Assembly: GCF_003419895.1 (NCBI RefSeq)
Contig: NZ_QPMM01000006.1
Span: forward strand, 62,001 to 126,000
DNA length: 64,000 nucleotides
DNA from: Chitinophaga silvatica
Lineage (GTDB): Bacteria > Bacteroidota > Bacteroidia > Chitinophagales > Chitinophagaceae
Direction of reading: 5' to 3'
Shown: positions 18,813 to 26,983 of the stretch, one piece after another
Position numbering within the stretch: the first letter of the stretch is position 1
Layout: every line of letters starts with the position of its first letter
Translations under genes and position numbers: made by a program
The notes under the pieces: model-generated
Told to the model about the DNA's origin: nothing
The model's database searches: none
Seen by the model: only the letters and a program-made list of their open reading frames with translations

Positions 18813-19826
18813 TTATGCTTTTTTCTTTAATGCAAGGATAGAGAAATCACTGTCTTCTTTCGCAATGGTATTAATTAATTGCCCCAAACCAGTTACTTCC
18901 ATTTCAACAACATCATTGGGTTGCAGCCATTGTTCTTTATAATCAGGATCATTGAGCTTTCCTGTACCATTGAGCTCCAGGAAGCATCCGGTGCCTACTG
19001 TACCACTTCCAATGATATCGCCGGGCAAAATATTAGCTCCGTATGCGCAGCGTTCTACGATTTCGGCAAATGTCCAGTCCATATCGCCCATATTGCCTTC
19101 ACTGACCTGAATACCATTTACTTTGCAGGTCATTTTCAGGTTATAATTATTTCCGGTATGTCCTGGTTTTGCAGGTATTTTATATTGTTCCAGTTCGTCG
19201 GGAGTTACTAACATCGGGCCTACAACAGTGCTAAAATCTTTCCCTTTTGCCGGCCCCAGATTCAGGAGCATTTCTTCCATTTGCAGGGTACGTGCGCTCA
19301 TATCATTCATGATCATATAACCACCGATATAGTCATCTGCTTCAGCTGCTGTAATATTTCTGCCTGGTTTACAGATTACTATAGCTACTTCCAGTTCAAA
19401 ATCCAGTTTCTGGAAATGATCGGGCATGCAGGGGATTGCACCGGGGCCCTGAATTGCATTATGATTGGTAAAATAGAAAATCGGATATTGATCGAATTCA
19501 GGAATCATCGGTACTTTCCTGTTTCTGCGTGCTGCAGCCACGTGTTGGCGGAATGCATATCCATCGCGGCAGGAAGTTGGGAATGGAACAGGTGAAAGCA
19601 GTTCAACAGCACTTACAGGGATTCCGGTAGCACCGCCCGGATGCTTACCATTTTTGAGCATTGTATCGGCCTGGCGGGCGATTTCTATTACATCTTCCCA
19701 CATCATTAAAAACATGCCCATATTGTTGGGCAGGTCTGGATGCAAGTCCTGTGTATTGTAAAGTAAGCCGTCGTGCAGAATGGCTAGTTGATCTGATTCT
19801 TCTCTTAAATAACTTACAAGTTTCAT
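18813..19826 (-). CDS. Fumarylacetoacetate hydrolase-family protein
   Basis: 337 residues. The FAH C-terminal domain shows the metal-binding acidic residues in FELEVAIV (about residue 145) and MNDMSARTLQMEE (about 190), plus GDIIGSGTVGTG near 280. The family hydrolyses or decarboxylates beta-diketo acids in Tyr/Phe, homogentisate or other aromatic catabolism. It is the first gene of an operon with the flavin reductase-like gene and has a perfect -7 box at 19858-19865. Fumarylacetoacetase proper is longer, so a related hydrolase is more likely. Confidence 0.85.
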   Translation of the reverse strand: MKLVSYLREESDQLAILHDGLLYNTQDLHPDLPNNMGMFLMMWEDVIEIARQADTMLKNGKHPGGATGIPVSAVELLSPVPFPTSCRDGYAFRQHVAAARRNRKVPMIPEFDQYPIFYFTNHNAIQGPGAIPCMPDHFQKLDFELEVAIVICKPGRNITAAEADDYIGGYMIMNDMSARTLQMEEMLLNLGPAKGKDFSTVVGPMLVTPDELEQYKIPAKPGHTGNNYNLKMTCKVNGIQVSEGNMGDMDWTFAEIVERCAYGANILPGDIIGSGTVGTGCFLELNGTGKLNDPDYKEQWLQPNDVVEMEVTGLGQLINTIAKEDSDFSILALKKKA

Positions 19827-19857
19827 ATAGTTGCTTGTTCTGGGTGTATGAAAGTGC

Positions 19858-19865
19858 CAAATATA
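19858..19865 (-). promoter_or_regulatory. -7 promoter box for FAH/flavin reductase operon
   Basis: Minus-strand TATATTTG, an exact TAnnTTTG match, 31 bp upstream of the ATG. Confidence 0.6.
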
Positions 19866-19937
19866 AGATTAATGCAGCATCATTGGTAGCATTCTATCCA
19901 ACGAAAAAAGGTATATTTATGTACCGAACTATCGTAT

Positions 19938-21188
19938 ATGCGTCACAGTTTTCTGATAGGTTGTTTGATTTGTTATTATTCTATAGCTGTAGCTCAGGTG
20001 CCCGACGATTCATTATTAAGGAACCTAATCTGGCAGAAAGCATCCCCGGGGTTAAGGCATATATTGCAGTATCCCGATTCCTTCAGATATCAGCTTATTT
20101 ATACGCAGATCGATAGAAATAAACATAACGTTCCATCATTTACGAACCGTTATTTTTCGGTAAATGATAATCAATATTTTAATCCTGCCAGCACGGTTAA
20201 ATTGCCGATAGCACTGCTGGCTTTAGAGAAATTAAGAAAGTTAAAGATCCCGGGTCTGAATGCTAATACAACAATGTTAACTGATAGCATAAGAGCAGAA
20301 CAAGTAAGGGTATTACAGGATACCACTGCAGAAAATGGATTGCCTTCAGTTGCTCATTACATTAAAAAAATATTTCTGATCAGTGATAATGATGCCTATA
20401 ACAGGCTTTATGAGTTTATTGGGCAGCAATCTGTAAATGAGAGCATAGGGGTAAAGGGCTATAAAGGCGTCAGAATATTAAGGCGGTTTATGCCTTTAAC
20501 GGAAGAGGAAAACAGGAATACCAATCCGATAAGGTTTGTTAGCGATGATCGCTTAATTTATTCGCAGCCTCCTGCATATGATACTTTAACATTTGATTTT
20601 AGCCGACAGATTCTGATTGGTAATGGGTATTTGGATAAAAATGATCAACTCGTTCTGCAGCCTATGGATTTTACCCGGCACAATATTTTCCCTTTAACAT
20701 CATTGCAGCATATGTTGCAAACAGTGATGTTTCCGGCTTCTGTTGCAGAAAGAGAAAGGTTTGATTTAGGAAAGGAAGATTATGATTTGTTATATCGTTT
20801 TATGTCTCAGTATCCTTCGGAGACTTCCTGGCCCCGATATGATACCGCAGAGTACTACGATAGTTTTACGAAGTTCTTCTTTTTCAAGGCGGGAAAGCAG
20901 AACATTCCATCTGTTATTCGTGTATTTAATAAAGCTGGATGGTCATATGGTTTTTTAACGGATGCTTCCTATATCGTTGATTTTAAACATGATATCGAAT
21001 TTATGCTGACGGGAACTTTGTATGTTAACCGCGACGGGATATTGAACGATAACAAGTATGAATACGAGGAGGAAGGATACCCGTTTTTTAAAGAGATAGG
21101 TGAAATCATTTATCAGTATGAGTTAGAGCGCAAAAGAAAGTATAGGCCAAACCTTCAGTCATTCAAAATGAAATATGGGAGGAATTAA
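19938..21188 (+). CDS. Secreted class A beta-lactamase-like serine hydrolase
   Basis: 416 residues with a signal peptide ending near SIAVAQ (residue 20). It has the serine hydrolase motifs of the penicillin-binding/class A fold: Ser85-Thr-Val-Lys88 (SxxK), Ser149-Asp-Asn151 (SDN), and Lys-Ala-Gly in NKAGWSYGFLTDAS where class A enzymes have Lys-Thr-Gly. It is longer than true class A beta-lactamases (about 290 residues), and the Glu166-type omega-loop residue is not obvious. A peptidoglycan-related or esterase role is as likely as beta-lactam hydrolysis. Confidence 0.82.
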   Translation: MRHSFLIGCLICYYSIAVAQVPDDSLLRNLIWQKASPGLRHILQYPDSFRYQLIYTQIDRNKHNVPSFTNRYFSVNDNQYFNPASTVKLPIALLALEKLRKLKIPGLNANTTMLTDSIRAEQVRVLQDTTAENGLPSVAHYIKKIFLISDNDAYNRLYEFIGQQSVNESIGVKGYKGVRILRRFMPLTEEENRNTNPIRFVSDDRLIYSQPPAYDTLTFDFSRQILIGNGYLDKNDQLVLQPMDFTRHNIFPLTSLQHMLQTVMFPASVAERERFDLGKEDYDLLYRFMSQYPSETSWPRYDTAEYYDSFTKFFFFKAGKQNIPSVIRVFNKAGWSYGFLTDASYIVDFKHDIEFMLTGTLYVNRDGILNDNKYEYEEEGYPFFKEIGEIIYQYELERKRKYRPNLQSFKMKYGRN

Positions 21189-21236
21189 CCCAACTAAATC
21201 AATTAGCGGATTGAGCGAAATAATACATGAACGTTG

Positions 21237-21244
21237 TATTTTTG
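21237..21244 (+). promoter_or_regulatory. -7 promoter box for fatty acid hydroxylase
   Basis: TATTTTTG exactly matches TAnnTTTG. It lies after the upstream in-frame ATG at 21227, so the ATG at 21356 is the usable start, leaving a leader of about 105 nt. Confidence 0.55.
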
Positions 21245-21355
21245 CATGCCAATCAAGCCGTTGTATTCAAATTTTTTATCATTTTTGAATTTTCGGTCAG
21301 GTATTTTAGAAAGGTTTTATTCATATCCCGTAACTGCACTCAAAATTTGGGAGTT

Positions 21356-22009
21356 ATGAAGTTTGAAAAGATTAAGAACAAAGGACAGGCAAGATTATTT
21401 GAAAGCCAGTATCTGGAGATGCTAACCAAAACGCATCCATTAGTGATCTGGGGTATGTATTTACCCATTATTGGTTATATGTTGTATTATAGCCATGCAG
21501 CTTTAGGGTTTAAAGTTGGAACAGTTGCAGCCATATTCTTTGGGGCCATGTTTTTCTGGTCTTTTTTTGAGTATATCATGCACAGATTCATTTTCCATTT
21601 TGCTAGTGATAGCCCCAAAGTGCAACGTTTTATTTATGTTATGCATGGTAACCACCATGAGTATCCCCGAGATAAGCAAAGGTTATTCATGCCTCCGGTA
21701 CCAAGTCTGATCTTAGCATCAGTTATATTTGGTGCACAATATATTTTCCTGCGCCAGATCACATTTATGTTTTTCCCGGGCTTTTTGCTGGGCTACCTCA
21801 TTTATGGCAGTATGCATTATGCCATACATGCCTGGAACCCTCCATTCCGATTTATGAAACCATTATGGAGAAACCATCACCTGCATCATTATAAAAGTGA
21901 AGACAAAGGTTTTGGTGTGAGTTCTTCAATTTGGGATCATGTTTTTGGAACCTTTTTCGATAATAAGGAAAAGGAAGACAAGGAGAAGGTTAAGGAATTA
22001 ATGTTCTAA
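21356..22009 (+). CDS. Fatty acid hydroxylase / sterol desaturase-family membrane protein
   Basis: 217 residues from the ATG at 21356. Four hydrophobic segments and the diiron histidine clusters of the superfamily are present: HRFIFH, HGNHHEYPRD, HYAIH and HHLHHYKSED. Spacing and the HxxxH/HxxHH pattern resemble FA2H/SCS7-type fatty acid 2-hydroxylases, which hydroxylate acyl chains of sphingolipids. Bacteroidota make sphingolipids and sulfonolipids with hydroxy acyl chains, so that is a plausible substrate (inference). A lysine/glutamate-rich tail follows, then a bidirectional terminator. Confidence 0.88.
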   Translation: MKFEKIKNKGQARLFESQYLEMLTKTHPLVIWGMYLPIIGYMLYYSHAALGFKVGTVAAIFFGAMFFWSFFEYIMHRFIFHFASDSPKVQRFIYVMHGNHHEYPRDKQRLFMPPVPSLILASVIFGAQYIFLRQITFMFFPGFLLGYLIYGSMHYAIHAWNPPFRFMKPLWRNHHLHHYKSEDKGFGVSSSIWDHVFGTFFDNKEKEDKEKVKELMF

Positions 22010-22010
22010 T

Positions 22011-22041
22011 AAAAAAAGAAGGGATATTCCCTTCTTTTTTT
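22011..22041. terminator. Bidirectional terminator
   Basis: A7-GAAGGGA pairs with TCCCTTC-T7 around a 3-nt loop. It is symmetric and lies between the convergent fatty acid hydroxylase gene and the gene ending at 22043. Confidence 0.9.
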
Positions 22042-22042
22042 A

Positions 22043-22387
22043 TTACCATCTTTCTTCATCATCCGGCAAATCCTGTTGTTTGTAGGTTGCCCTCGAAATT
22101 ATTTTTTGTAATTGTCGCTCAACAATTAAGCTAGCTATTGGTCTGTAAGGATCAATACCCATTGCTGCAGCTTCATTCAGTAATTGCTTTACCTTTTTTT
22201 CTGCGACATCTACCCTGTAGAGCAAATAAACGAATTGCTGAAAATCATTACTGATCATAGTTTCCAGCTTTCCTGCCAACAAATCCAGCAATTGATCAAA
22301 ACTAACGTTATCCGGTACACTGATATGAAAATTATCCTGTGTCCAGAGTACTGTTTCCTGTAGATATTTTGCTGGTAATGATGTCAT
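22043..22387 (-). CDS. Small conserved cytoplasmic protein, unknown function
   Basis: 114 residues, helical, no signal peptide. Its ATG overlaps the stop codon of the upstream DUF6263 gene (TAATG), so the two are translationally coupled. DFQQFVYLLYRVDVAEKKVK and the tail with charged residues suggest a soluble alpha-helical protein. I recognise it only as a type of short Bacteroidota protein without an assigned role. Confidence 0.7.
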   Translation of the reverse strand: MTSLPAKYLQETVLWTQDNFHISVPDNVSFDQLLDLLAGKLETMISNDFQQFVYLLYRVDVAEKKVKQLLNEAAAMGIDPYRPIASLIVERQLQKIISRATYKQQDLPDDEERW

Positions 22388-23322
22388 TACTTCATTTGTT
22401 TTATTTTGTAGGAGGCATTGGTTATAATCTTAACCGGTACCTTCTTATAATTCTTCATTTTTTTGGCTAAGTAGGTGTATTCTCCGGACATTTCAGTGTT
22501 TTGTACACAGATGGAAGGGAATCCGCTACTAAGATTAATCAGGTAATTAGAACTGGTAGTACCACTAATTGCTGCAGTTGCTTTAATGTCATCATCCAGT
22601 TTCAGGGTTTGTACTTTATCTGTTTTTATTTTAGAAGTACCATTAATCTTTGCTGTCTGAGAATCCCAGGTTTGGAGTGTCCAGTAGAGGTCTATTCTTC
22701 CTACCAGGCCACCGCGCATAGGAACGTTTTCTTCCCATTGTGTGCCGGTTTTAACGCCATGAGCAGGGTACATTACAAGTAATTGTTCGAGCCAGCCGCG
22801 GAAAGCGTCTGTTCCAAACTGGTCCTGCATTAGTTTTTTGTAGGCTTCCTGTTCGTCTTTTTTCAGGTTATTGAATGCATCATCAGCTTTTTCAAGTAAG
22901 GCATCCAATCCATCTACTTTATTAATAATTCCTGTAGTCTGAATTTCAACTGTGAATGGCTGATCAAGGATTTTTTTCAGACCGGCCTGAAATGGTTCCT
23001 GATCATTGGTCACTTTTGCATCTACAAAAATGTTGTGATTTTTTGCATTGAAGTTGAATTTCAGATCTTTATACCGAAAAGTAAGCAATGTTTTTCCCGG
23101 TTCTATATTAGTTACATCTATGCTAATGATATTGTTGTAGTCGCGGGTTGTGCGTTGTACTATACTGTTTACAGTTACATAGGTTTCGCTTCTGCTTTTT
23201 TGTTCCAGTTCGAATTGTTCACCTTTATGGAAGGTATAGTTTAAATCGAGATAGGCAGAACCCTGTGCATTGGCATTTACAAAAGCAAGAGAGAGAATAA
23301 AAAAGCCGAGAATTTTTTTCAT
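22387..23322 (-). CDS. Secreted DUF6263-like protein
   Basis: 311 residues with a signal peptide (cleavage after NANAQ, residue 20). The remainder is beta-rich, with YTFHKGEQFELEQKSRSETYV near the start and repeated threonine- and lysine-rich strands, and matches my memory of DUF6263 periplasmic proteins of Bacteroidota. No catalytic motif is visible. It overlaps the next gene by one base (TAATG) and starts 16 bp after the TIGR02757 stop codon, so the three minus-strand genes may form an operon. Confidence 0.7.
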   Translation of the reverse strand: MKKILGFFILSLAFVNANAQGSAYLDLNYTFHKGEQFELEQKSRSETYVTVNSIVQRTTRDYNNIISIDVTNIEPGKTLLTFRYKDLKFNFNAKNHNIFVDAKVTNDQEPFQAGLKKILDQPFTVEIQTTGIINKVDGLDALLEKADDAFNNLKKDEQEAYKKLMQDQFGTDAFRGWLEQLLVMYPAHGVKTGTQWEENVPMRGGLVGRIDLYWTLQTWDSQTAKINGTSKIKTDKVQTLKLDDDIKATAAISGTTSSNYLINLSSGFPSICVQNTEMSGEYTYLAKKMKNYKKVPVKIITNASYKIKQMK

Positions 23323-23337
23323 TACTATTTAATTTGA

Positions 23338-24111
23338 TCAAACATACTTTTCGATCACACCTAACCCGAAAAGTGCGAAATCGTATTTCGCCGGGTCGTC
23401 GGGATCTAATTTCCTTAGTTCATGTGTTAGTTCAGTAGCTGTTTTCCAGTCAGATTTGGCTTCTGATATTAGTCCAAGTCTTGCAGCTACTCTGCTAACG
23501 TGTATGTCTACCGGACATACAAGTTGTGATGGTGATATATGTTGCCATAGTCCAAAATCTACGCCATTTTCATCTTTTCTTACCATCCAGCGTAAATACA
23601 TATTCAAACGCTTACAGGCCGAGTTTTTGGCTGGTGTTGCAATATGTTTTCCCGTTCTTTCGGGATGTTCCAATGCAAAGAAGACTTTTCTGAAACCTAT
23701 TAATGCATTTTCAACATCTTCGTCTTCAGCGCTGATATGACCGCTGAAAGCAAATTCCAATGAAGTTACATTGGAGTAATAATGCTGCAGAAATTCAACA
23801 AAATACATCAGGTCAAGACCATTGAAGGTCCGATGACTAAACGACATCAGATTCATTCTGTCTCTGGGCTGGTGATTGCGGATAAAGTCGTAAGGTGCAT
23901 TATCCATCATTTTCATCAGCAACGTGCATTTATTAATAATGCTGGTGCGATTGCCCCAGGCGAGAATTGCTGCAAACAGGCCTGCTATTTCAATGTCCTG
24001 TAATTGACTGAACCGATGAGGAACGCTAATAGGATCATTGGTAATAAAGTCCGGTTTGTTGTAATAGTCGGCTTTGGCATCTAAGAATTCCCGTAATAAC
24101 TGGATCTTCAT
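23338..24111 (-). CDS. TIGR02757 (DUF2400) family protein
   Basis: 257 residues from the ATG at 24111; an upstream start at 24159 would add a basic 16-residue extension and is less likely. The family signature is seen in DPISVPHRFSQLQDIEIAGL, AILAWGNRTSIINK, and the C-terminal MYLRWMVRKDENGVDFGLWQ and CPVDIHVSRVAARLGL. This part resembles the HhH-type DNA glycosylase C-terminus, so DNA repair has been suggested, but the function is not established. Confidence 0.85.
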   Translation of the reverse strand: MKIQLLREFLDAKADYYNKPDFITNDPISVPHRFSQLQDIEIAGLFAAILAWGNRTSIINKCTLLMKMMDNAPYDFIRNHQPRDRMNLMSFSHRTFNGLDLMYFVEFLQHYYSNVTSLEFAFSGHISAEDEDVENALIGFRKVFFALEHPERTGKHIATPAKNSACKRLNMYLRWMVRKDENGVDFGLWQHISPSQLVCPVDIHVSRVAARLGLISEAKSDWKTATELTHELRKLDPDDPAKYDFALFGLGVIEKYV

Positions 24112-24266
24112 AATATTATTGGTGTATCGGCAGGTATACCTTATCACCGGTAAAGGCAATCAGGAACCCCGGGATATGGTTAGGGCAAAAATGTACGCGT
24201 TGGTAAAGATAATTTTTACCGGATAAGAATAGAAATCAATTCTATCAAAGGCTAAAAATCAGTTTA

Positions 24267-25430
24267 TTATCCGATAGCTTTATTCAGGTCCTCAATCAAA
24301 TCATCCACATCTTCTATGCCCACACTTAATCTTATCAAGGAGTCGGCCAGTCCGTTTTTAATTCTTTCTTCTCTCGGAATGGATGCATGGGTCATACTGG
24401 CCGGGTGGCCGATTAGTGACTCTACTCCCCCCAGTGATTCGGCCAATGAAAACAGGTGAGTATTGCTTAACACCTGGTTGGCGGCTTCCATACTGTCATT
24501 TTTCAGAGTAAAGGAGATCATTCCCCCAAACCCACGCATTTGTTTGGCTGCAATCTTATGATTGGGATGATCGGTAAAGCCTGGCCAATAAACCTTGTCG
24601 ACTTTCGGATGATTGCGCAGGAAATGGGCAATGGCTGCACCATTTTCACAGTGGCGTTGCATTCTTACATGCAGGGTTTTAATTCCTCTCAGCACTAAAA
24701 AACAGTCCTGAGGGCCGGGAACTGCTCCACATGAGTTTTGCAGGAAATAAAGCTGTTGAGCCAAAGCTTCATCCTTAACGATAATAGCCCCGTGAACTAC
24801 GTCACTATGCCCGCCCAGGTACTTGGTAGCAGAATGTAATACTATATCGGCACCCAGGTCTATAGGGTTTTGCAGGTATGGAGAGGCAAATGTATTATCA
24901 ATTGCCAGCAGGGCTTTATGTTTGGCTGCAATTTTAGCGCAGGCAGCTATATCTATAATCTTTAATAAGGGATTAGTAGGAGTTTCAATCCAGATCATTC
25001 GGGTTTGAGAGGTGAGATGCTGTTCTATAGTGGCAGCATCAGACATATCAATAAACCTGAAATGAATGCCTAATGGTTGAAATACCTTGGTAAATATGCG
25101 ATATGTTCCACCATATAAATCATTGGTAGCCACTACTTCATCGCCAGGTTTCAGGAGTTTTACAATTGCGTCAATGGCTGCCATTCCACTTCCGAAACAA
25201 ATACCGTGGGTTCCGTTTTCAATAGCTGCCAGTGCATTCTGTAAAGCATCCCTGGTGGGATTCTGGGTTCTGGCATATTCGTAACCTTTATGATCGCCCG
25301 GGGCGGCCTGCACATAGGTAGATGTCTGGAAAATGGGCGTCATAATGGCGCCTGTAGAAGGGTCTGGGGAAACACCGGCATGTATTAGTTTGGTACCTAA
25401 TTTCATATCGCTCTGATTTTTAACCATCAA
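24267..25430 (-). CDS. metB: Cystathionine gamma-synthase/lyase-type PLP enzyme
   Basis: 387 residues of the Cys/Met-metabolism PLP family. Conserved parts: YEYARTQNPTRDALQ (Tyr/Arg cofactor contacts), FGSGMAAI, DNTFASPYLQNP, and SATKYLGGHSDVVHG with the PLP-binding Lys. Length and overall pattern fit cystathionine gamma-synthase or lyase (MetB/MccB); sequence alone does not separate the two. The start is MMVKNQ at 25430, 20 bp after a perfect -7 box. An internal ATG at 25406 is possible. Confidence 0.9.
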   Translation of the reverse strand: MMVKNQSDMKLGTKLIHAGVSPDPSTGAIMTPIFQTSTYVQAAPGDHKGYEYARTQNPTRDALQNALAAIENGTHGICFGSGMAAIDAIVKLLKPGDEVVATNDLYGGTYRIFTKVFQPLGIHFRFIDMSDAATIEQHLTSQTRMIWIETPTNPLLKIIDIAACAKIAAKHKALLAIDNTFASPYLQNPIDLGADIVLHSATKYLGGHSDVVHGAIIVKDEALAQQLYFLQNSCGAVPGPQDCFLVLRGIKTLHVRMQRHCENGAAIAHFLRNHPKVDKVYWPGFTDHPNHKIAAKQMRGFGGMISFTLKNDSMEAANQVLSNTHLFSLAESLGGVESLIGHPASMTHASIPREERIKNGLADSLIRLSVGIEDVDDLIEDLNKAIG

Positions 25431-25450
25431 TTGACTTTTTTGGTGGTTTC

Positions 25451-25458
25451 CAAATATA
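25451..25458 (-). promoter_or_regulatory. -7 promoter box for metB
   Basis: Minus-strand TATATTTG exactly matches TAnnTTTG, 20 bp upstream of the ATG at 25430. Confidence 0.6.
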
Positions 25459-25499
25459 CCGTGTTTTTATGATTGTGGGAGGTAGCTGAGCAGATATAA

Positions 25500-25535
25500 A
25501 AAAGGGCAAATTCGATTAAGAATATTTGCCCTTTT
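25500..25535 (-). terminator. Hairpin upstream of metB, probable terminator
   Basis: AAAAGGGCAAAT pairs with ATTTGCCCTTTT (25500-25511 with 25524-25535). On the minus strand it is followed by a T-rich tract, so it may end the DUF2911 transcript before the metB promoter. Confidence 0.7.
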
Positions 25536-25573
25536 CCTATAATATTATAATATGATCGTATAAAACCCGACGG

Positions 25574-25704
25574 TTACGAACATTTTTATATCGTTCACCA
25601 ATTACTATATATCAGAAACGAATAATCGAATTAAATTCGTTTAGGTTTTTCATAGGATATGGTTAAAATTCTTAAGGCGGTATTCTTACCGCCTTTCTTT
25701 TTTT
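25574..25704 (+). repeat. Repeat family R, copy D (candidate small RNA)
   Basis: Colinear with copy A at identical spacings: TTACGAAC (25574), TCGTTCAC (25591), TAGG (25642). The 5' part has the perfect stem AACGAAT/ATTCGTT (25617 and 25634), where A has a different paired sequence. Core: TAGGTTTTTCATAGGATATG, then the perfect hairpin GGCGGTATTCTTACCGCC (25676-25693) and a long T-tract. Read on the plus strand it runs toward the 3' end of the DUF2911 gene, so it is antisense-oriented relative to both neighbours. Confidence 0.7.
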
Positions 25705-26297
25705 TATTTTTTCTTACCGGCAACGGCATCAGACCATTTAATCGGTAAACTTACACTCACTTTATCCCAGGCAATAATCAGATTAGCACCCGGATCTCCT
25801 TTTTCAAATACCATAGTAAATGCATCTACCGGCGTATCTAAGGCTAATACTGGCAATGCTGTTCTAACTACATCCTTTTTAGCATCATACTTAAATGCTC
25901 CCCAGATATCAGTTTCCTTATTCAGGATGATTGTCCAGGTTTTTTCTGTTGGAATTGCATACAGGGTATATCTTCCTTTCGGAATGTTTTTCCCTGCGAT
26001 AACAACAGGTCTGAAGAATTCAATTTCTGTGGCTTCATTGGCGCCTAATCTCCAGATTTTTCCATATTCTTCGAGGTTACCGAATATTTCTCTTCCTTTG
26101 GTTTGCGGGCGACTATATATAACCCTGGCGACTAAACTACCTGGTTCTCCTTTAACTTTTACAGTGTAGGGATACATAACCGGATAATAAGCCATATCCA
26201 TCGGGCTCGCATCTAAAGGCGGCATTTTTTTATCCTGGGCAAATACTTGAATGCTCAATAAGCAGGCAAAGAAGGCAATCAAACGAAATTTTCTCAT
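25704..26297 (-). CDS. Secreted DUF2911 protein
   Basis: 197 residues with a signal peptide (cleavage after VFAQ, residue 21). The DUF2911 domain is clear: ARVIYSRPQTKGREIFGNLE, YGKIWRLGANEATEIEFF and GKNIPKGRYTLYAIPTEKTW. It is a beta-rich periplasmic family common in Bacteroidota, with unknown function. A perfect -7 box lies at 26330-26337. Confidence 0.9.
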   Translation of the reverse strand: MRKFRLIAFFACLLSIQVFAQDKKMPPLDASPMDMAYYPVMYPYTVKVKGEPGSLVARVIYSRPQTKGREIFGNLEEYGKIWRLGANEATEIEFFRPVVIAGKNIPKGRYTLYAIPTEKTWTIILNKETDIWGAFKYDAKKDVVRTALPVLALDTPVDAFTMVFEKGDPGANLIIAWDKVSVSLPIKWSDAVAGKKK

Positions 26298-26329
26298 CCG
26301 GAAAGGTTTTTCTATTTAAAATGACTGGA

Positions 26330-26337
26330 CAAACCTA
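26330..26337 (-). promoter_or_regulatory. -7 promoter box for DUF2911 gene
   Basis: Minus-strand TAGGTTTG exactly matches TAnnTTTG, 32 bp upstream of the ATG. Confidence 0.6.
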
Positions 26338-26383
26338 CCTATTTTTAAGGAATAGAAAAAGAGCTAAACAGCCTTTTAACAAG

Positions 26384-26983
26384 CTATTGGCGGTTTTCCT
26401 GCAGCAATAAATTTTCTACATGTTTTTGTAAATCGGGGAAGAATTCCTGATAACATAATTTCAGTCCTTCATAATGCTCCATAAATACAGCGTAGATAAT
26501 ATTCGGGTCAGTATCCAGGTACTGCGCTCTCATGGCAATGCCCCTCATGGATCTGAAAATCCCATCGATATAATGATAGTTGTATAGCCAGTTGAACTCC
26601 TCCATGGATTTGAACATCCGGAGGAATGTTTCAGGTAGCTCACTTTTCCGCTCATTGATCACACTGTAAACGTATTTGGCAAATTGGCGCAGCGAGTCAT
26701 CGGTAAACCGTTCAGGATCGGTAGCCAGGAAATGATCATAAATCAGATCCACAAACACGCCGCTATAAAGCCCGCAGGAAGGTGTAAAATACCTTTTGGC
26801 CTTATGGGTTACAGGATGTTGATCAGTAAAGGTGTCTATTGCCCTATGAATAGTAATACCATATTGAATATCCGGTGCATAAGCTGAAAGCTGAGCCCGG
26901 CCTTTCACAAAATCCGCAATCAGGTTTCCTGTTATTAAGGCAGGTTGCCTGAATGATAAATATGCATGGGCTAAATGGTTCAT
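26384..26983 (-). CDS. acpH: Acyl carrier protein phosphodiesterase-like protein
   Basis: 199 residues of the AcpH (DUF479) family, which removes 4'-phosphopantetheine from holo-ACP. The start MNHLAHAYLSFRQPALITGN, ADFVKGR, GITIHRAIDTFTDQHP and FVDLIYDHFLA carry the His/Asp residues of the HD-like metal site. The length matches the family. It is monocistronic. Confidence 0.88.
   Translation of the reverse strand: MNHLAHAYLSFRQPALITGNLIADFVKGRAQLSAYAPDIQYGITIHRAIDTFTDQHPVTHKAKRYFTPSCGLYSGVFVDLIYDHFLATDPERFTDDSLRQFAKYVYSVINERKSELPETFLRMFKSMEEFNWLYNYHYIDGIFRSMRGIAMRAQYLDTDPNIIYAVFMEHYEGLKLCYQEFFPDLQKHVENLLLQENRQ

Noticed and set aside
24170-24195. GGATATGGTTAGGG resembling the R-family core
   Set aside because: Only 11 bases match, and no hairpin or T-tract follows, so it is not counted as a copy.
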